Assembly: GCA_932521025.1 (NCBI GenBank) | Contig: OW051472.1 | Span: 1,736,001-1,800,000 of the forward strand | Length of the DNA stretch: 64,000 bases | Origin: Oscheius onirici | Lineage: Eukaryota; Nematoda; Chromadorea; Rhabditida; Rhabditidae | Reading direction: 5' to 3' | Shown: one piece after another, positions 21,101 to 32,100 of the stretch | How positions within the stretch are numbered: position 1 is the first letter of the stretch | Layout: every line of letters starts with the position of its first letter | Position numbers and translations under genes: made by a program | Notes under the pieces: generated by a model | Database searches by the model: none | What the model saw: the letters and a program-made list of their open reading frames with translations, nothing else | Told to the model about the DNA's origin: nothing

Positions 21101-24100
21101 AAAGGGTACTGTAATTCTGTCTCTCTGTCCCTCTTATTACCTTTTCCTTAGGACTTCTCCTCTCGCTCGTCTTCTTCTCGCTCCTACAGTATCCTTCCTT
21201 TCTGTTCATCTCCTCGACAACGTAGCGACTCTTGATCTGATCGCTGCTCTCCCGCTCTCTGGCCGTCGTCATCATCGAGTCCGGTTGAGTGGGCTGTTCG
21301 TGCCGGGAAGACTCGCGCCTCTTCCTTTCACTTTTTCTTCTCTTCTCGCTCTCCCGCTCATTGGACCTGCTGCTACCGCGGCCACTGCGCTCCTTCTCAC
21401 GGCTGCGGCTGCTCTCGCGACGACGGTCATCTTCCTGCAAAATGAATTAATGCATTTCTTTGGTTTCACAGTTCTCATATAAGAACTAGAAAGCTATTTT
21501 GAGCAATAAAGGTGCGTTTCGAAAGGATGAATAATTAGATGCGGCAATTCAATACTGCGCGAAATCTTCTCTCCACTCAGAAAATACCACTCGGATACTC
21601 TTTTTCTGTTCGAATCGTTTTGTCACTCCCGTAGCACTATACGGGGATGAATGTTGGACTCTGCGAGAAGCTGAGAAGTCATACATCGAGACCGGCCAAA
21701 GGAAGATGGAGCGCCGGATGATTGGGTTTTCAACGCTTGATAGATGGACAAACGAGAGAGTGAGGGAGAAAACACAAGTAGCAGATTGGAGAAGAAAGGC
21801 ACTCTCTGCCAAACTCGTGTGGGCACAGAAGATCACTCAAATGAATCCAAGAAGATGGACGAAAGTACTCTCAGAATGAATTCCTTGGAGGGAAGAAGGC
21901 ACACAGGAGGACCACAAATAAGATGGACCGACGAGGTGATAAGAGCAGTCGGACACTCTTGGTTCAGGATGACGGAGCAGTAATGGAAGAACGCCAGACA
22001 TGCACTCGCCACAGGCTTGATATTGCAATAAACATAAACATAAACTATCTCTTTCAAACGCCTCTCTTTACTTCAAATTTTTTCGCATTTGTTTCAACAA
22101 AGTGGGAAAAGAAACTGCTGAGTAATTGGACATTATGCTGTTACCTTTCTGATCAAAATTACATTCGCCCTCCTTTTTTTGCACTCAATTCCCTTTCAAA
22201 AGTGGTTCTTTCAAAGAAATGAACTCTGGCATATACCCAACGAAGAGCTACACGATATTGGGAAGTCCCTGGGCGTCGGAAATGTGTAATTTGGGAAAAA
22301 TGACAATTTAAGCACTCTCTCAATCAAGCATGAAAATACGAGCACAAACACAAAGAAAAGTGCCTTGATCTCTAGTTCTAGGGGATTTTTACACAAAAAG
22401 TTTCAACAGAGTGGTATACAACGTGTGTGTGTTTACTACTGTTGAGTGGTCGGTCTCGTTTTAGTTAATAGAAAAAATGTAGTAAATAATATCAAATAGC
22501 ATCAATCAAGTCGGATAAAAGTTTCAACAAAATAGTATAGTCCCAGTGCGTGTTGCTGGATACTAACCTTCTGGTTGAATAACAAATTATAAAAACATAG
22601 AAGTTTGCATGGGTCTCGTCACGAAAAATAAAAGAGCGGAAAATTTTCAGAAAAGCGGGTGAGTCTTTCTGATCTTTGGCGGCGACGCCGACTTTCGATG
22701 GCTTCAATATCTGACTTGAACATCTTTTCGTTTGATGGCCATGTCCGTTGAAAATAAAATCAACGATCTGATACTTTTCTGTTTTTTTTCTACCTACTAC
22801 TTCAGTTTCGTATATGTTTCAACAAAATGGTATATAACCAGAAAGTAATAGTTGAATACTGTTACCACTCACCGCTCCAATTTGCCTATCATGTATTTTG
22901 TTTAGTGATTGTGTCTGTGTGTCTGGAAAAAGCACCGAAAACGTCGAATTTTTCTTGTTTTTCAACTCGGTTCTTCAGTTTTTGTACATGTTTCACCTAA
23001 GTATCTTATACCCATAGTGTGATAGCGAACCACCCGAAGGGTTCAAAAAACTAAAAAAAAAAGTCTGAACCGACCTTGTCCCTCCTTTTCTCGTTCTTCT
23101 TGCTGCCTCGGTCGCTCGTTTCTCTTTTCTTCTGGCTCCTTCCACTCCTCTCTTCCTTCTTCTCAATTCGTCTCTGTCGCTGGCTTTTTCTGCTGCCACC
23201 AGCACCGTCACCGCCGTCGTCTTTGTCACGAACGTACCGCTTCGAGGACGTTTTTTTGCTTCGAGAACTTCTCTTCGAATCTGCATCCTCCTCCTTATTG
23301 TCCTTCTTGCTCTTTTTCGATCTCTTGGACCTGAAATTTGGAGATTTTACAAGGAAATTTTGAACTGTTGGATATGATTCTGGTTTCCCCTCAGAAATAA
23401 CAATTTTCTGTACGTTTGCCATTTTAGAATAATGTGCGTCCGCTGAAAAATGTTGTACGCAATAATTTCGCTATGCCGTTGCCAAACGGATTTGCTGCGT
23501 ACTTTTCGTTGCCCAAAATTGCTTACGAAAGTTATTCAAATTTGCGTGGAAAAATGGGTAAAAAAATTCGGGTACACAAGTTCAGGTAACGAGAAGTTCA
23601 CAGAAAAATGAAAGGATTATTCAGTGAGACTACGATAGAAATAAGTCCGTTCTTCGAAACATAAAACTTTTTAGCTAACAACGTATTTTTTTTGCAGTGA
23701 ATGCTGAGAAGGTGCGGCGCTGGGTACTGGAATTGTTCTACGTGGAAACCTATTTAGCTAGAAAACATATTTTTTGTGTGGACAAAACTCAAACGTCATT
23801 GCTCATTGCAAAATGGACAAGAATATGACGGTACGTTGGAACATTCTATGGTAATGAACAGCCAACATAATATTTTCTCCTTTTGATGTGTAGCGCTGTT
23901 TTTTTTGCCATTCCATGAACAAATGAAATGGAAATCAAAACTTGGTTTGTCTAAGCCTGTTCTTCGAAACATAAACGCATAAAATAGGTCTCCCTCTCCT
24001 CAAGGTTACATTTTTAGACAGTAACAGAGTCAGGACAGAGGAACTGATTCTACCGTAACCCAGTTGAATGACAGTCTACCGAAGTCCAGAACTAGCTACT

Positions 24101-24502
24101 CAGCACCTTGTTTGGACAGAGACAGAGTCAGTACTAGATTCAGGACAAGAGACAGGGGAAGTTTTCCTACCCAGTTGAAAGACTCTATACCTACACTTTG
24201 TTTTGAATAGACAGAGAGACAGTTTTGACATAGACAGAATCAGGTCAAGAGACAGGAAAAGTTTCTACCGTAACCCAGCAGAAAGGAAATAGCTACTCTG
24301 TATCAGTCCCATGGTCCCAAGTTCACCTCAGCCACTTCTTTAGTTTCGCAAACCTTTCTTTCGATCCTTTTCTCGTGCTTCTCGTGCTCCGTTCCTCTCG
24401 AATCTTCTCCTTTCGGCCAGTCGTACAATTGAAGAAGAAGAGGCTGCTGGTTGCCACAGCAATTGTCCCGATCGTGGTGAGTGTCCCGAAAAAGTCGTCC
24501 AT
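18134..24502 (-). CDS. Membrane-anchored protein with long Lys/Glu/Ser/Arg-rich tail
   Basis: Six exons (minus): 24327-24502, 23075-23330, 21141-21434, 20942-21095, 18908-19261 and 18134-18348 (TAG). All five junctions have consensus GT/AG and matching phases, giving 482 aa. The N-terminus MDDFFGTLTTIGTIAVATSSLFFF is a membrane anchor followed by basic RKEKIREERSTRSTRKGSK. The rest is KEKE-like and SR-like (KKSKKDNKEE, SRSREKERS, KKSKKTAPSSS) ending in RQKKKK. An in-frame ATG at 24598 would add 32 residues beginning MGNKQS, a myristoylation-like start. An ATG at 23422 reads in frame into exon 2 and could be an alternative first exon. The single anchor plus KEKE tail recalls triadin/junctin-like proteins; this is only a resemblance. 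AATAAA follows near 18100. Confidence 0.7.
19262..20941. other. Large intron of the Lys/Glu-rich gene
   Basis: This intron holds the hAT-like element at 20422-20872 and a segment at 19905-20235 that recurs at 27735-28050. GTTTCA cores occur at about 20037 and 20229. No nested gene is seen. Confidence 0.5.
20422..20872. mobile_element. hAT-like element with iterated GGATATCCGA motif
   Basis: The ends CACGGATGTTCGG and CCGAACATCCCTG are flanked by a perfect 8-bp direct repeat ATCGTGTA (20414-20421 and 20873-20880). The interior is dense in CGGATATCCG and CGGATAAT, in both orientations. The duplicated segment at about 28.40 kb has the same flanks without the element (TTTTGAACGTGTACGAATGATAGG), an empty site. 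Confidence 0.85.
21540..22045 (+). mobile_element. RTE-type LINE 3' end
   Basis: The strand encodes VALYGDECWTLREAEKSYI, RKMERRMIGFSTLDRWTNER, KLVWAQKITQMNPRRWTK and EWIPW. After a frameshift it continues GRRHTGGPQIRWTDEVIRAVG. These are the C-terminal motifs of RTE-like reverse transcriptases. An ATAAACATAAACATAAAC microsatellite tail ends it, as expected for an RTE 3' terminus. The RT domain is missing (5' truncation) and the frames are broken. Confidence 0.7.
22091..22995 (+). ncRNA. Array of GTTTCA cores, candidate 21U-RNA (piRNA) promoters
   Basis: Plus-strand GTTTCA cores lie at 22091, 22400, 22521, 22816 and 22990. Three share GTTTCAACARARTRGTATA and the others approximate it. Each sits in an A/T-rich context in intron 2 of the Lys/Glu-rich gene. 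The core matches the GTTTCA part of the upstream motif of type-I 21U-RNA genes in Caenorhabditis. Mature RNAs cannot be placed from sequence alone. Confidence 0.45.
24010..24310. repeat. ~100-bp minisatellite in intron 1 of the Lys/Glu-rich gene
   Basis: About three diverged units share AGACAGAGTCAGGACA, then AGAGACAGG..AAGTTT and CTACCGTAACCCAG. The array ends within 20 nt of the exon 1 donor. Confidence 0.6.
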
Positions 24503-24903
24503 TGCTGACGTCGGGTAATTAACTGTAGACGATCTTCTAGTCGAGTGGCTGGAGTCCAAGTGTCTTGTTTTTGAGTGGAAACTTTGTTTATTACCCAATT
24601 TTTGTTATGTTTTTGTAACTTTTTCTATGCTAATTGCAAGTGTTTGAGTTTTTGTTATTTCTGTCAATTACAGTTTTTGGATAACTTCGGGAAATTGTTG
24701 GGAAAAAACAAGTTTTTGTCACAAAAATCGCATTGTAACGGTGGATTTGGTTCATGATTGTTCATTTTTGACGTATGACTCGTCCAGAGTGATTAACCCT
24801 TTTTTAAGGCTTAGGCTATCATTAGAAGCAAACTGATTGCCAGAAAGTTATGACATCTCGGACCCAACTGAAAGCCCACAGCGAGAATGATAACCCTTGT
24901 TAA

Positions 24904-25325
24904 AGGGACAGTCTCATTACGTGCCTCCAAGCCTCCAGGGGAAAATCAGGCAACTTCGTGGCGGGACCCACGGCAAATTTCATTTTTGTGTTTTTCTTGT
25001 TCTCCACTCATTTTTTCGATTTCTATCTGTTTCTAATCGTTTTCTCGTCAAAAATTACCCCTAAAATGAGTAGTGGAACGCTAAAATTGGTGGAAAATTG
25101 ACCGAAATAGACGAAACTAGCATTTTTTGGTCAAAAACGTAATTTTCACCTATTTCCATCATTTGTCCACCAACTTTGACGTTCCACCACTCATTTTAGG
25201 GGTAATTTTCGACGAAAAAGCGATTAGAAACAAGTAAAAAGTAGTGTAGAACGAGAAAAATGCAAAAATGAAATTTGCAGTGGGTCCCGCCACGCAGTTG
25301 GCCTATTTCCCCTGCACAGCGTCCC
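24904..25325. mobile_element. TTAA-flanked fold-back MITE (copy 2)
   Basis: The 5' end AGGGACAGTCTCATTA follows TTAA (24900-24903). The inverted central arms (CACTCATTTTAGGGGTAATTT and its partner) are present. The 3' terminus has decayed after TTTCCCCTGCACAG. A second fragment of the family follows at 25355-25500. Confidence 0.7.
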
Positions 25326-25855
25326 ATTATAACGAGATACGAACAATCTGGGAAGCCCGCGCATTCAAACCTAAAACACCTCAAATATTGCATTTCCGGG
25401 TTTTCTTCGTTGCACACTTATTTTTTTCGATTTCTACTTGCTTTCAATCGACTTCTTGTCGAAAATTACCCCTAAAATGTGTGGTGGAACGTCAAAATAC
25501 AAACATGGAACAACACTAACAACGAGAAAATTCGCCAACAACTATTATCTTGGATGCATTAACAAGGGAAATCACTAACAGGGATACTCAGTGAACAGGA
25601 TAAAGACCGGCTATCTGGTTCCACAAGTGGAAAAGGTCTTCCGCCAGCAGAGTAATAATGGTTGTACCAGGGGAAATGACCAAATAGAGTAAAAAATATT
25701 GTAGAAAGTTACTAAAAAGTGTTTAGAAAGTATCTCCAGTCGATTTCAGTGAAAAATAGAAAAAAAAATTGGGGTCCTAAAGGTGTAATAGTACCAAGAA
25801 GACTAATGTATCTTTTTTTCATTTTGAGACTAAAAGACACCCATTTCCCACATAT

Positions 25856-25876
25856 ATATATATATATATATATATG
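25856..25876. repeat. (AT)n microsatellite
   Basis: About 10 AT units. Confidence 0.9.
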
Positions 25877-25927
25877 GATATTCAGTCAAGAATACACAGC
25901 CAATCTTCGAATTTGTCGACCAAATGG

Positions 25928-26082
25928 TATACTTGGGCAGCTCGAGCCGAGCCTTATTTTTGAGCCAGCTCGCGGATCAGCTCGGCTCGATGCAGTTGAA
26001 AAAGAGGCTCGGCTCGACCAAGCCTCTCGAGCCGGGTCGAAAAAAGCTCGAGCCTAAAAATTTCGGCTCGTCCCCAAGTATA
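25928..26082. mobile_element. hAT-like element, GAGCCG family, short copy
   Basis: Ends TATACTTGGGC and CCCAAGTATA; flanking 8-mers CCAAATGG and CTAAATGG match at 7 of 8 positions. The interior repeats GCTCGAGCC and GGCTCG units. Confidence 0.8.
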
Positions 26083-26092
26083 CTAAATGGGT

Positions 26093-26287
26093 CTCGAAAC
26101 GACTAATTGTAAGGTTACGGTATCTCCCTCTTCGAAATTAACAATAGGTTAATAAAAAGTCCATTCTAGAACCCCTCCCGTCCCTAATTCCGGTACTTTA
26201 CGCGAGAAGGGCCCTCTCGTCCAAGAAAACTGATCGCCGATAGGCATCTTTTAATCCTCCGGGCCATCATTGATTCCAGTCGGCAGA
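26093..26287 (+). pseudogene. Copy of exon and flank from the gene at 51.8-63.1 kb
   Basis: This segment matches 60320-60514, including the coding-like stretch LIADRHLLILRA.IDSSRQ. One extra A (AAGAAAACTGATC against AAGAAACTGATC) shifts the frame, and no donor follows. It is read as a dispersed, non-functional exon copy. Confidence 0.55.
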
Positions 26288-26329
26288 AAATATTCATGAC
26301 CAGTGATTTGTTTTGTGGCTACAGAGACA

Positions 26330-28562
26330 GTACACTCTGCCAAATTCCACTACTAAACAACAGGAACTCTGGTTGGTTACTGTAACTGTATTTCATTGGA
26401 TTTTGAATAAGGGACAGTAGTAACTAGAGAGACTGAGAGACAGAGGATCAGCTACGGAAACTATCCTGTACTGGGTTAGGTATATGGAACAGGAACAAAA
26501 ATCTTGAGAGAATTGCTTTATTCTTACAGGCTCTTTGTCTCTCTGTCGCGGTGACTACTTCTTTTTCTTCTGTCGTTCGCTCGTCTTCTTTTCGTTTGAG
26601 TCGGCCTTCTTCCTCTGCGACTCTTTGGACTTTTCTTCTGTCTTTTTCTTTCTCGTCGAACCGGCATCTTTCTTCTTCTTTTCGCTCTCTTTCGTCGTCT
26701 TTTTCGTCGTGTCCTTTGAGCTCGACGGAGCCGTCTTCTTGGACTTCTTCGACGAACTTTTTGGATTTTCTGGAAGAGAGAACGTTAGTTTTTTTTCCGA
26801 AGATAAGTGCAGCTTGGATTGCTCCCAGTACTTCTCACACTCTTGTGAACCCCTTAAAAAAACTGGTGCAACAAAATTTTTTGAAGGCGCCAAAGGGATA
26901 TATTTATCAATGTTTGCAATAAAACTTCCTCCATCTTACCGAACGTGTGAAACAAACAAATATTTGGGGATTTGAGCAATTTTTTTTTCGCTCAAATGCC
27001 TCAAAATGCCATGCTTCTTTTGGTGTGTTTTGTGCTCGCATCCCATTTCTCGTTCAACGCAAGCTGAAGATGACGTGCTATAATGTTTCTTGTCAAGCTC
27101 TAGTTCGCTCAAGTTCACAAGATAGTGTCACAAAGCGAGCGTCTTCCGTATCACCTTTGCCCGAAAAATTTCCAAAAAAAAAAAACCTTGCCCCTGAAAT
27201 AAATTTTCTATAGTGGTTGCCGCAGAAAAAAAAATCGACGCTCGAACATGGAGATATTAGGCACTTGATGAAACATTTTTGTTTTGACAAAAACTTCAGC
27301 TTTTCCCCATTCTCTCGATAAAAAATTTCCCTCGTTCCATCCTCTAATAGTTTTCCCCTATAAACTTTTGTCGCCTTTCCGCAAAAAGGCCCAGCACAGC
27401 TTTTTTATATTTTTCATCATATCATATCAACGAACCCCCAGTCGAACTATTCCGGAGTGAACGGAAATATAGTGCTAAAAACAACTGGTCGTTGAAAATT
27501 CTCTCGATTCGGTTTTCCTGGTTCGCTGAGGAAAGACGTGGATTTGACCTTTGTGCGCAATATTGTTCACTTTTTGTTGAGTTCTTTTAATCCACTTTGT
27601 ATTGTTCACTTTTTGTCCGGTCTCCTAAAAGAAAACACAGTGTAAAGACAAATCCCTCTTTGTCTAAAGAATCCATTTTTTCACAAATCCAGATTTTTTT
27701 CACGGTTTTTGTTTGAGTAAAACTATAGACTAAACTTTGTTGATTACCATGAACATGTTCCGAGAGAAAAGAGTAGGCTTCTGAAGCGAAAAGTTTCTTT
27801 TCTCCTTGAGAAATAAGTGTACGGAACGACGATCTTTTCTTCTAAATTATTTCAAAACCACGGTAAGAATAAAAATAGTAATAGAGTTTGTCGCTGCTTC
27901 AGAGATGCGAGTCGGAATGCAAAAAATCTAGCAAATTCGGAGTTTCTCACGGAGAAAAAAAGTTACAAAAAGGAGAAGAACAGTACTACGATGGTATGCT
28001 GATTGGGTGAACTAGGAAATTCTGAAGGTTCTTTATCTTTCTATAATGTTTCAGTGGTTGGAAAGATGTGAGAAAGACATAATTATTCGCTAAATCTTTG
28101 CATCGTGAACGCATAATTTGCCAAAACTAAAAACGCTTTTTCTCTACTGAAATGATTTTTTGAAGGAAGAAGACTTATTGAGGACTTTTGCTGTTTCGGA
28201 TGGTAAGTAAGTAAATGGCATAGCAATTTCTATGTTTTCATTATTTTCTTGCTTGTTAGAAAAAAAGACGTTTGAACACTAGGTATCTTTCAATACTTCA
28301 CTGCTTTGGTAAGACAACAAAATATTCACAATAGAGTGATATTTCGGGTACTTTTGAGAATTTAGCACTACATATTTCCCTTTGCTTCACGCCTCCTAGA
28401 TTTTGAACGTGTACGAATGATAGGTAGCTTTATTTTCAGACGAAATCCTACTTTTCAAAAACTCTCTGAACTAACCTTTGCTCTCTTTATCGTCCTTCTT
28501 CTTCTCTCGCTGGCGCGTCTCTAGGGTGAGCCGGTTCTCTCCTTGCTGCTCTTTCCTCCTCT
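26330..28562 (-). pseudogene. Partial duplicate of the Lys/Glu-rich gene (3' half)
   Basis: 26555-26769 is a full copy of exon 6 with the same length, stop and acceptor. It differs by about one base (Glu to Asp). The adjacent intron sequence (26780-27250) has diverged strongly from 18360-18790. No counterpart of exon 5 is found. 27735-28050 matches intron sequence at 19905-20235. 28478-28562 is a broken exon 4 (frameshift, CTAGGGTGAGCC). No N-terminal exons exist here, so expression as a protein is unlikely. Confidence 0.65.
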
Positions 28563-28765
28563 CGACGCCGGACACGGGACATTTTGGAAACTCGGTTTTT
28601 TGCCAAACTTTTTAGGGTTTTCACTTATCGACTTGAAAATAAGGCTCTAGAGTAAATTTTTACGCTGAATCCGTTTGAATAGGTCCCGGAAACTGAAAAT
28701 GCTTCTGCGCGCGATTTTAGGCTAAAAGCGTTCTGCGCTAGTGGAAGGCAAAGCCAAATCCACTT
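28562..28765 (+). repeat. Dispersed repeat, second copy at 11985-12195
   Basis: Shares GGACACGGGACATTTTGGAAACTCGG, ACTTATCGACTTGAAAATAA and GGCAAAGCCAAATCCAC. It abuts the broken exon 4 copy, so it marks the end of the segmental duplication. Confidence 0.6.
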
Positions 28766-29101
28766 CGTAAATAAGCATCTTGCAAATCGGACTTCAAAAC
28801 AGGAGAGTTCAACTCACACTTGTCAGTAATGTTCTCGACAATCTTTCACATATGAACATTTCATGAAACAAAAATGTTCGTTTTCTAAAGCCATGGAATA
28901 ACGTGTTTGTACGAAAAACAATCAAAAAACTTTGCAACAGGAAAAGTTTTGTGCTTCAGTCAAATTAGAGAACCCGTTCCTGTTAGAGAAAATGCTCATG
29001 ACAGCCGTTTGGGTTTTCTGGAACTTTTCTTCTTCATTCATCCCATAAAAGTACAAAGTTTACAAAATCGCTACTTCCCCCTGCATACTAGGTCCCAAAA
29101 G

Positions 29102-32100
29102 TCATCTTGTCCCTCTCCAATGAAGGTACTCTGTCGTCTCTCTGTCTCCCTCAACCAGTTGGAAGCGCCATTTGAAAAAGTGGACGATTTGTCCAACGGC
29201 GAACTGGTTTTCACTGAAAATTTACTCTATAACTGCTTCCTGGAATCACTTCATGGCTATTTTTAGGGTCTAAACTTTGATTTTTCAGCTTTTTAATGTT
29301 CTGCAAAGTTGTAGCTTTCGATCTGGCCTACAACTTTTCGGAACAGTGCTAAGCCGCTAAGTCGCGTTTACACCTCGAAAAATTGCACTTTTCCACGAAA
29401 TTTCCAGGAAAACTGACGTAAAAGTACTGGCATCCACCTCGGCCAAGAAGGATCGACCAACTGCCCATTTTCGCTGTTTTCCAGCCTCTGTAATGTCGAC
29501 CTTTTTCGTGTTGACGTTGTAAGTTAAAACAAAGCCGAGGCCGGAGAGTTGGACGGGTGGATCGAGCTGAAAACAATGACGAAGGAAAAGCAAAGACCCC
29601 AATTTTCACAAAAAGTAATACGTTATTCTTGAAACATTTTTTTCAGAGAAGAACACGAATATTGTTCACTATGGTCTTTTATTATACTTTCATCAAATGT
29701 TGCAACAAATGTCTCAAACTCATACAGAACGCGTGAAACAGTCCGTTTTTCAATTTTGCTCCTCTTTTCATAAAATTCACCTCTTTCGCTTCAAAATGTT
29801 TCAAGCTCGCGCTCTCCAAATTTGTTGGCAACGTTTTTCCCATTTTTTTGTTCAGCATTTTCTAATTTTCTCAGATTTTTCCTCAATGTTCAATTCTGTT
29901 GCATTTTGGGAATGTTTCGCATGTCTTTCTTTCTTATTTTTCGTAAAGTTAGGCTTTCTATCTTTCTCATTTTGGGTGTTATAGTGGCTCCTGGAATTTG
30001 TTACTGATCAGAGAATTCGATAAATTTTGGGGGCCCAAGTAGATGGTCAAACAAAACAGTCAAATGCCACTCATAAGCAACCAGTGAAACATTTTTTTTT
30101 CAGCCAGGAAAGTTTTTATAATTTTACTTCCGAAAAATCGAAGTTGTATGTTTTCTTTTCTGCTTTCGTTCCGACGTTCTATGCATATTTCTTTCTTCAA
30201 AAAATGTTTCGACTTTAGTACAAAGCTTTTGTATCTTCTTTTCTTTATTCATTGAATTGTAAGCGTAGAAAATACAACAAAGGCAGACTGATTGAGCTTG
30301 TTTGTCATTTTTTTCGAAAGTTTGTTTTTCTGAGCGTTTTCTCAAAAATGTTTCAAGTGCAAGGTATAGTTTTTCTCAAGTTCTGAAGAACACTGATGTC
30401 GTTGGCCCTTACCATTCTCGCATAAAATCTCAGCTCATTTGGAGTCCTTTCAAACGTTAAAGGAGGTGGGCCGTGCAGGAGAACCTAAAAAACTCTTTTT
30501 TGGCCCAAAAACAAACGATAAACACCTCATTAGTGCAGTTCCTGAAGTCGATCTCTCCATACTGTTGAGTCATAAACTCTCTGGTTGGTTCTCCACAGCA
30601 CTCGAAAATGAACATTGGACGCGAGAAGACGTCAATCCAGACTCCGGGACGAATGTCCCAGCTGTGGTAGTGACGCCGAACACCGTCTGGAAATTAATTT
30701 TTGCCAGATAGACCGACCATAAATCATTGGAAAAAAATCGAAAAAACATGTTTTACAAGAATTTTGTGAACCAAACTTTTCCCATTTGCTGCCAAATGTG
30801 TTTTGAATACTAAACGAGCGATCTAACGCTAACTGATCCCTATGCTGAGTATTGAATGCTGGTTGAAACAATTTCCGGAGCATTCTGTAAAGGATTTTCA
30901 ATTAGTTGAACAGGGAATGCCGTTTCTATTTTTTTACCTATTTTTATGTACTATACGGAGGATTCGAGTTATCGTAAAAGAGTGAAAGCCTGATTTGGAT
31001 GGATTTTTGCAAATCAAAAAAACACTGTCATTGGGTCAAGTTATTTAGCAGCAAAAACGTTATACTTTCGGTATAAGTTCATTTTCTGTACCCGAGAAAT
31101 CAAAAACTAGAAAGGGTTAGCATTAGCATTTTGTGAAGCAAATTTTTCGAAGAATATTACGGCGATCTACTGACTTTCTTGAGTATTGATTGAAGGAAAC
31201 ATATTTCTTGAACAAGGGGGTACAGTTTTGGTGAAAACAAGTTTAGAAATCTGATCTTGTACAAAAAAACACTTTCACGTTTTTGTTTTCGAATTTTATT
31301 TAGTTTTTTTGGGCGCAGAAGAGGAAGATTTAAAAAAAAGTCTGGATTTACACGGATTTTCTGCAGCAAACTTTTGAGCATTTTTTTTGATAAACTACTT
31401 TTTTGGAGACATTTGAGTGATTGTACCTGGCTCTTACACCCGATTCTACGAGTACTGATCTCTCTACTACTAAAGCGCAATGGTGTCTGTGGTGGACTCT
31501 GTATGTTTTTCTTTGTCCGGGACCTCAAATTTTGATGTATTGTTAAGAGTCGCCGTCTTCACCCACACGACCCGGGTTCGACTCCTCTCCTCGCCAAAAA
31601 TTTTTGCTAAATTGTTTTGAGTAGGAAATAGAGTCAGGGTAACCACTAGAGGATCGGAAGGGACCGGTTGAGCTGTATAAGTTCACAAAGAGATCGAACA
31701 GCCGGAAAAGGGATCAGAAGAGATCAGGAGGGATCGGTTGACTGGGGAAGGGATCAGAAGGGGTCGGTTGACCGGGGAAGGGATCAGAAGTAGAAAAACG
31801 CGAGTAAAAAAAGCCGCCGACATGCGGCGAAGCCGGCTGGTTGAAAATATTATTTTCAGAACAGGTTGCACCATGAACTGGAAAAGAATTAATGCGAAGA
31901 TGAAAACACTTTAGGAGGAAGTTGTCTTCGGGCTTGAAATTATTAACAGTCCGAAGATCGAAGAACAAATGAGAATAAGAGACTTGTACTGTAAGAATGA
32001 AAAAGTAATCAGTACCGCCATTTTGTATCGTTTTTCAAAAAAAAATAGATGACCCATTGAGAAGAGAAGATGTTGTGTTATAAAGAATCTGTGAAGCAAG

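Noticed and set aside
31560-31600. tRNA-like GGGTTCGACTCC segment
   Set aside because: It is an internal part of the Helitron-like family (also at 46476-46530), and the T stem is not complementary.
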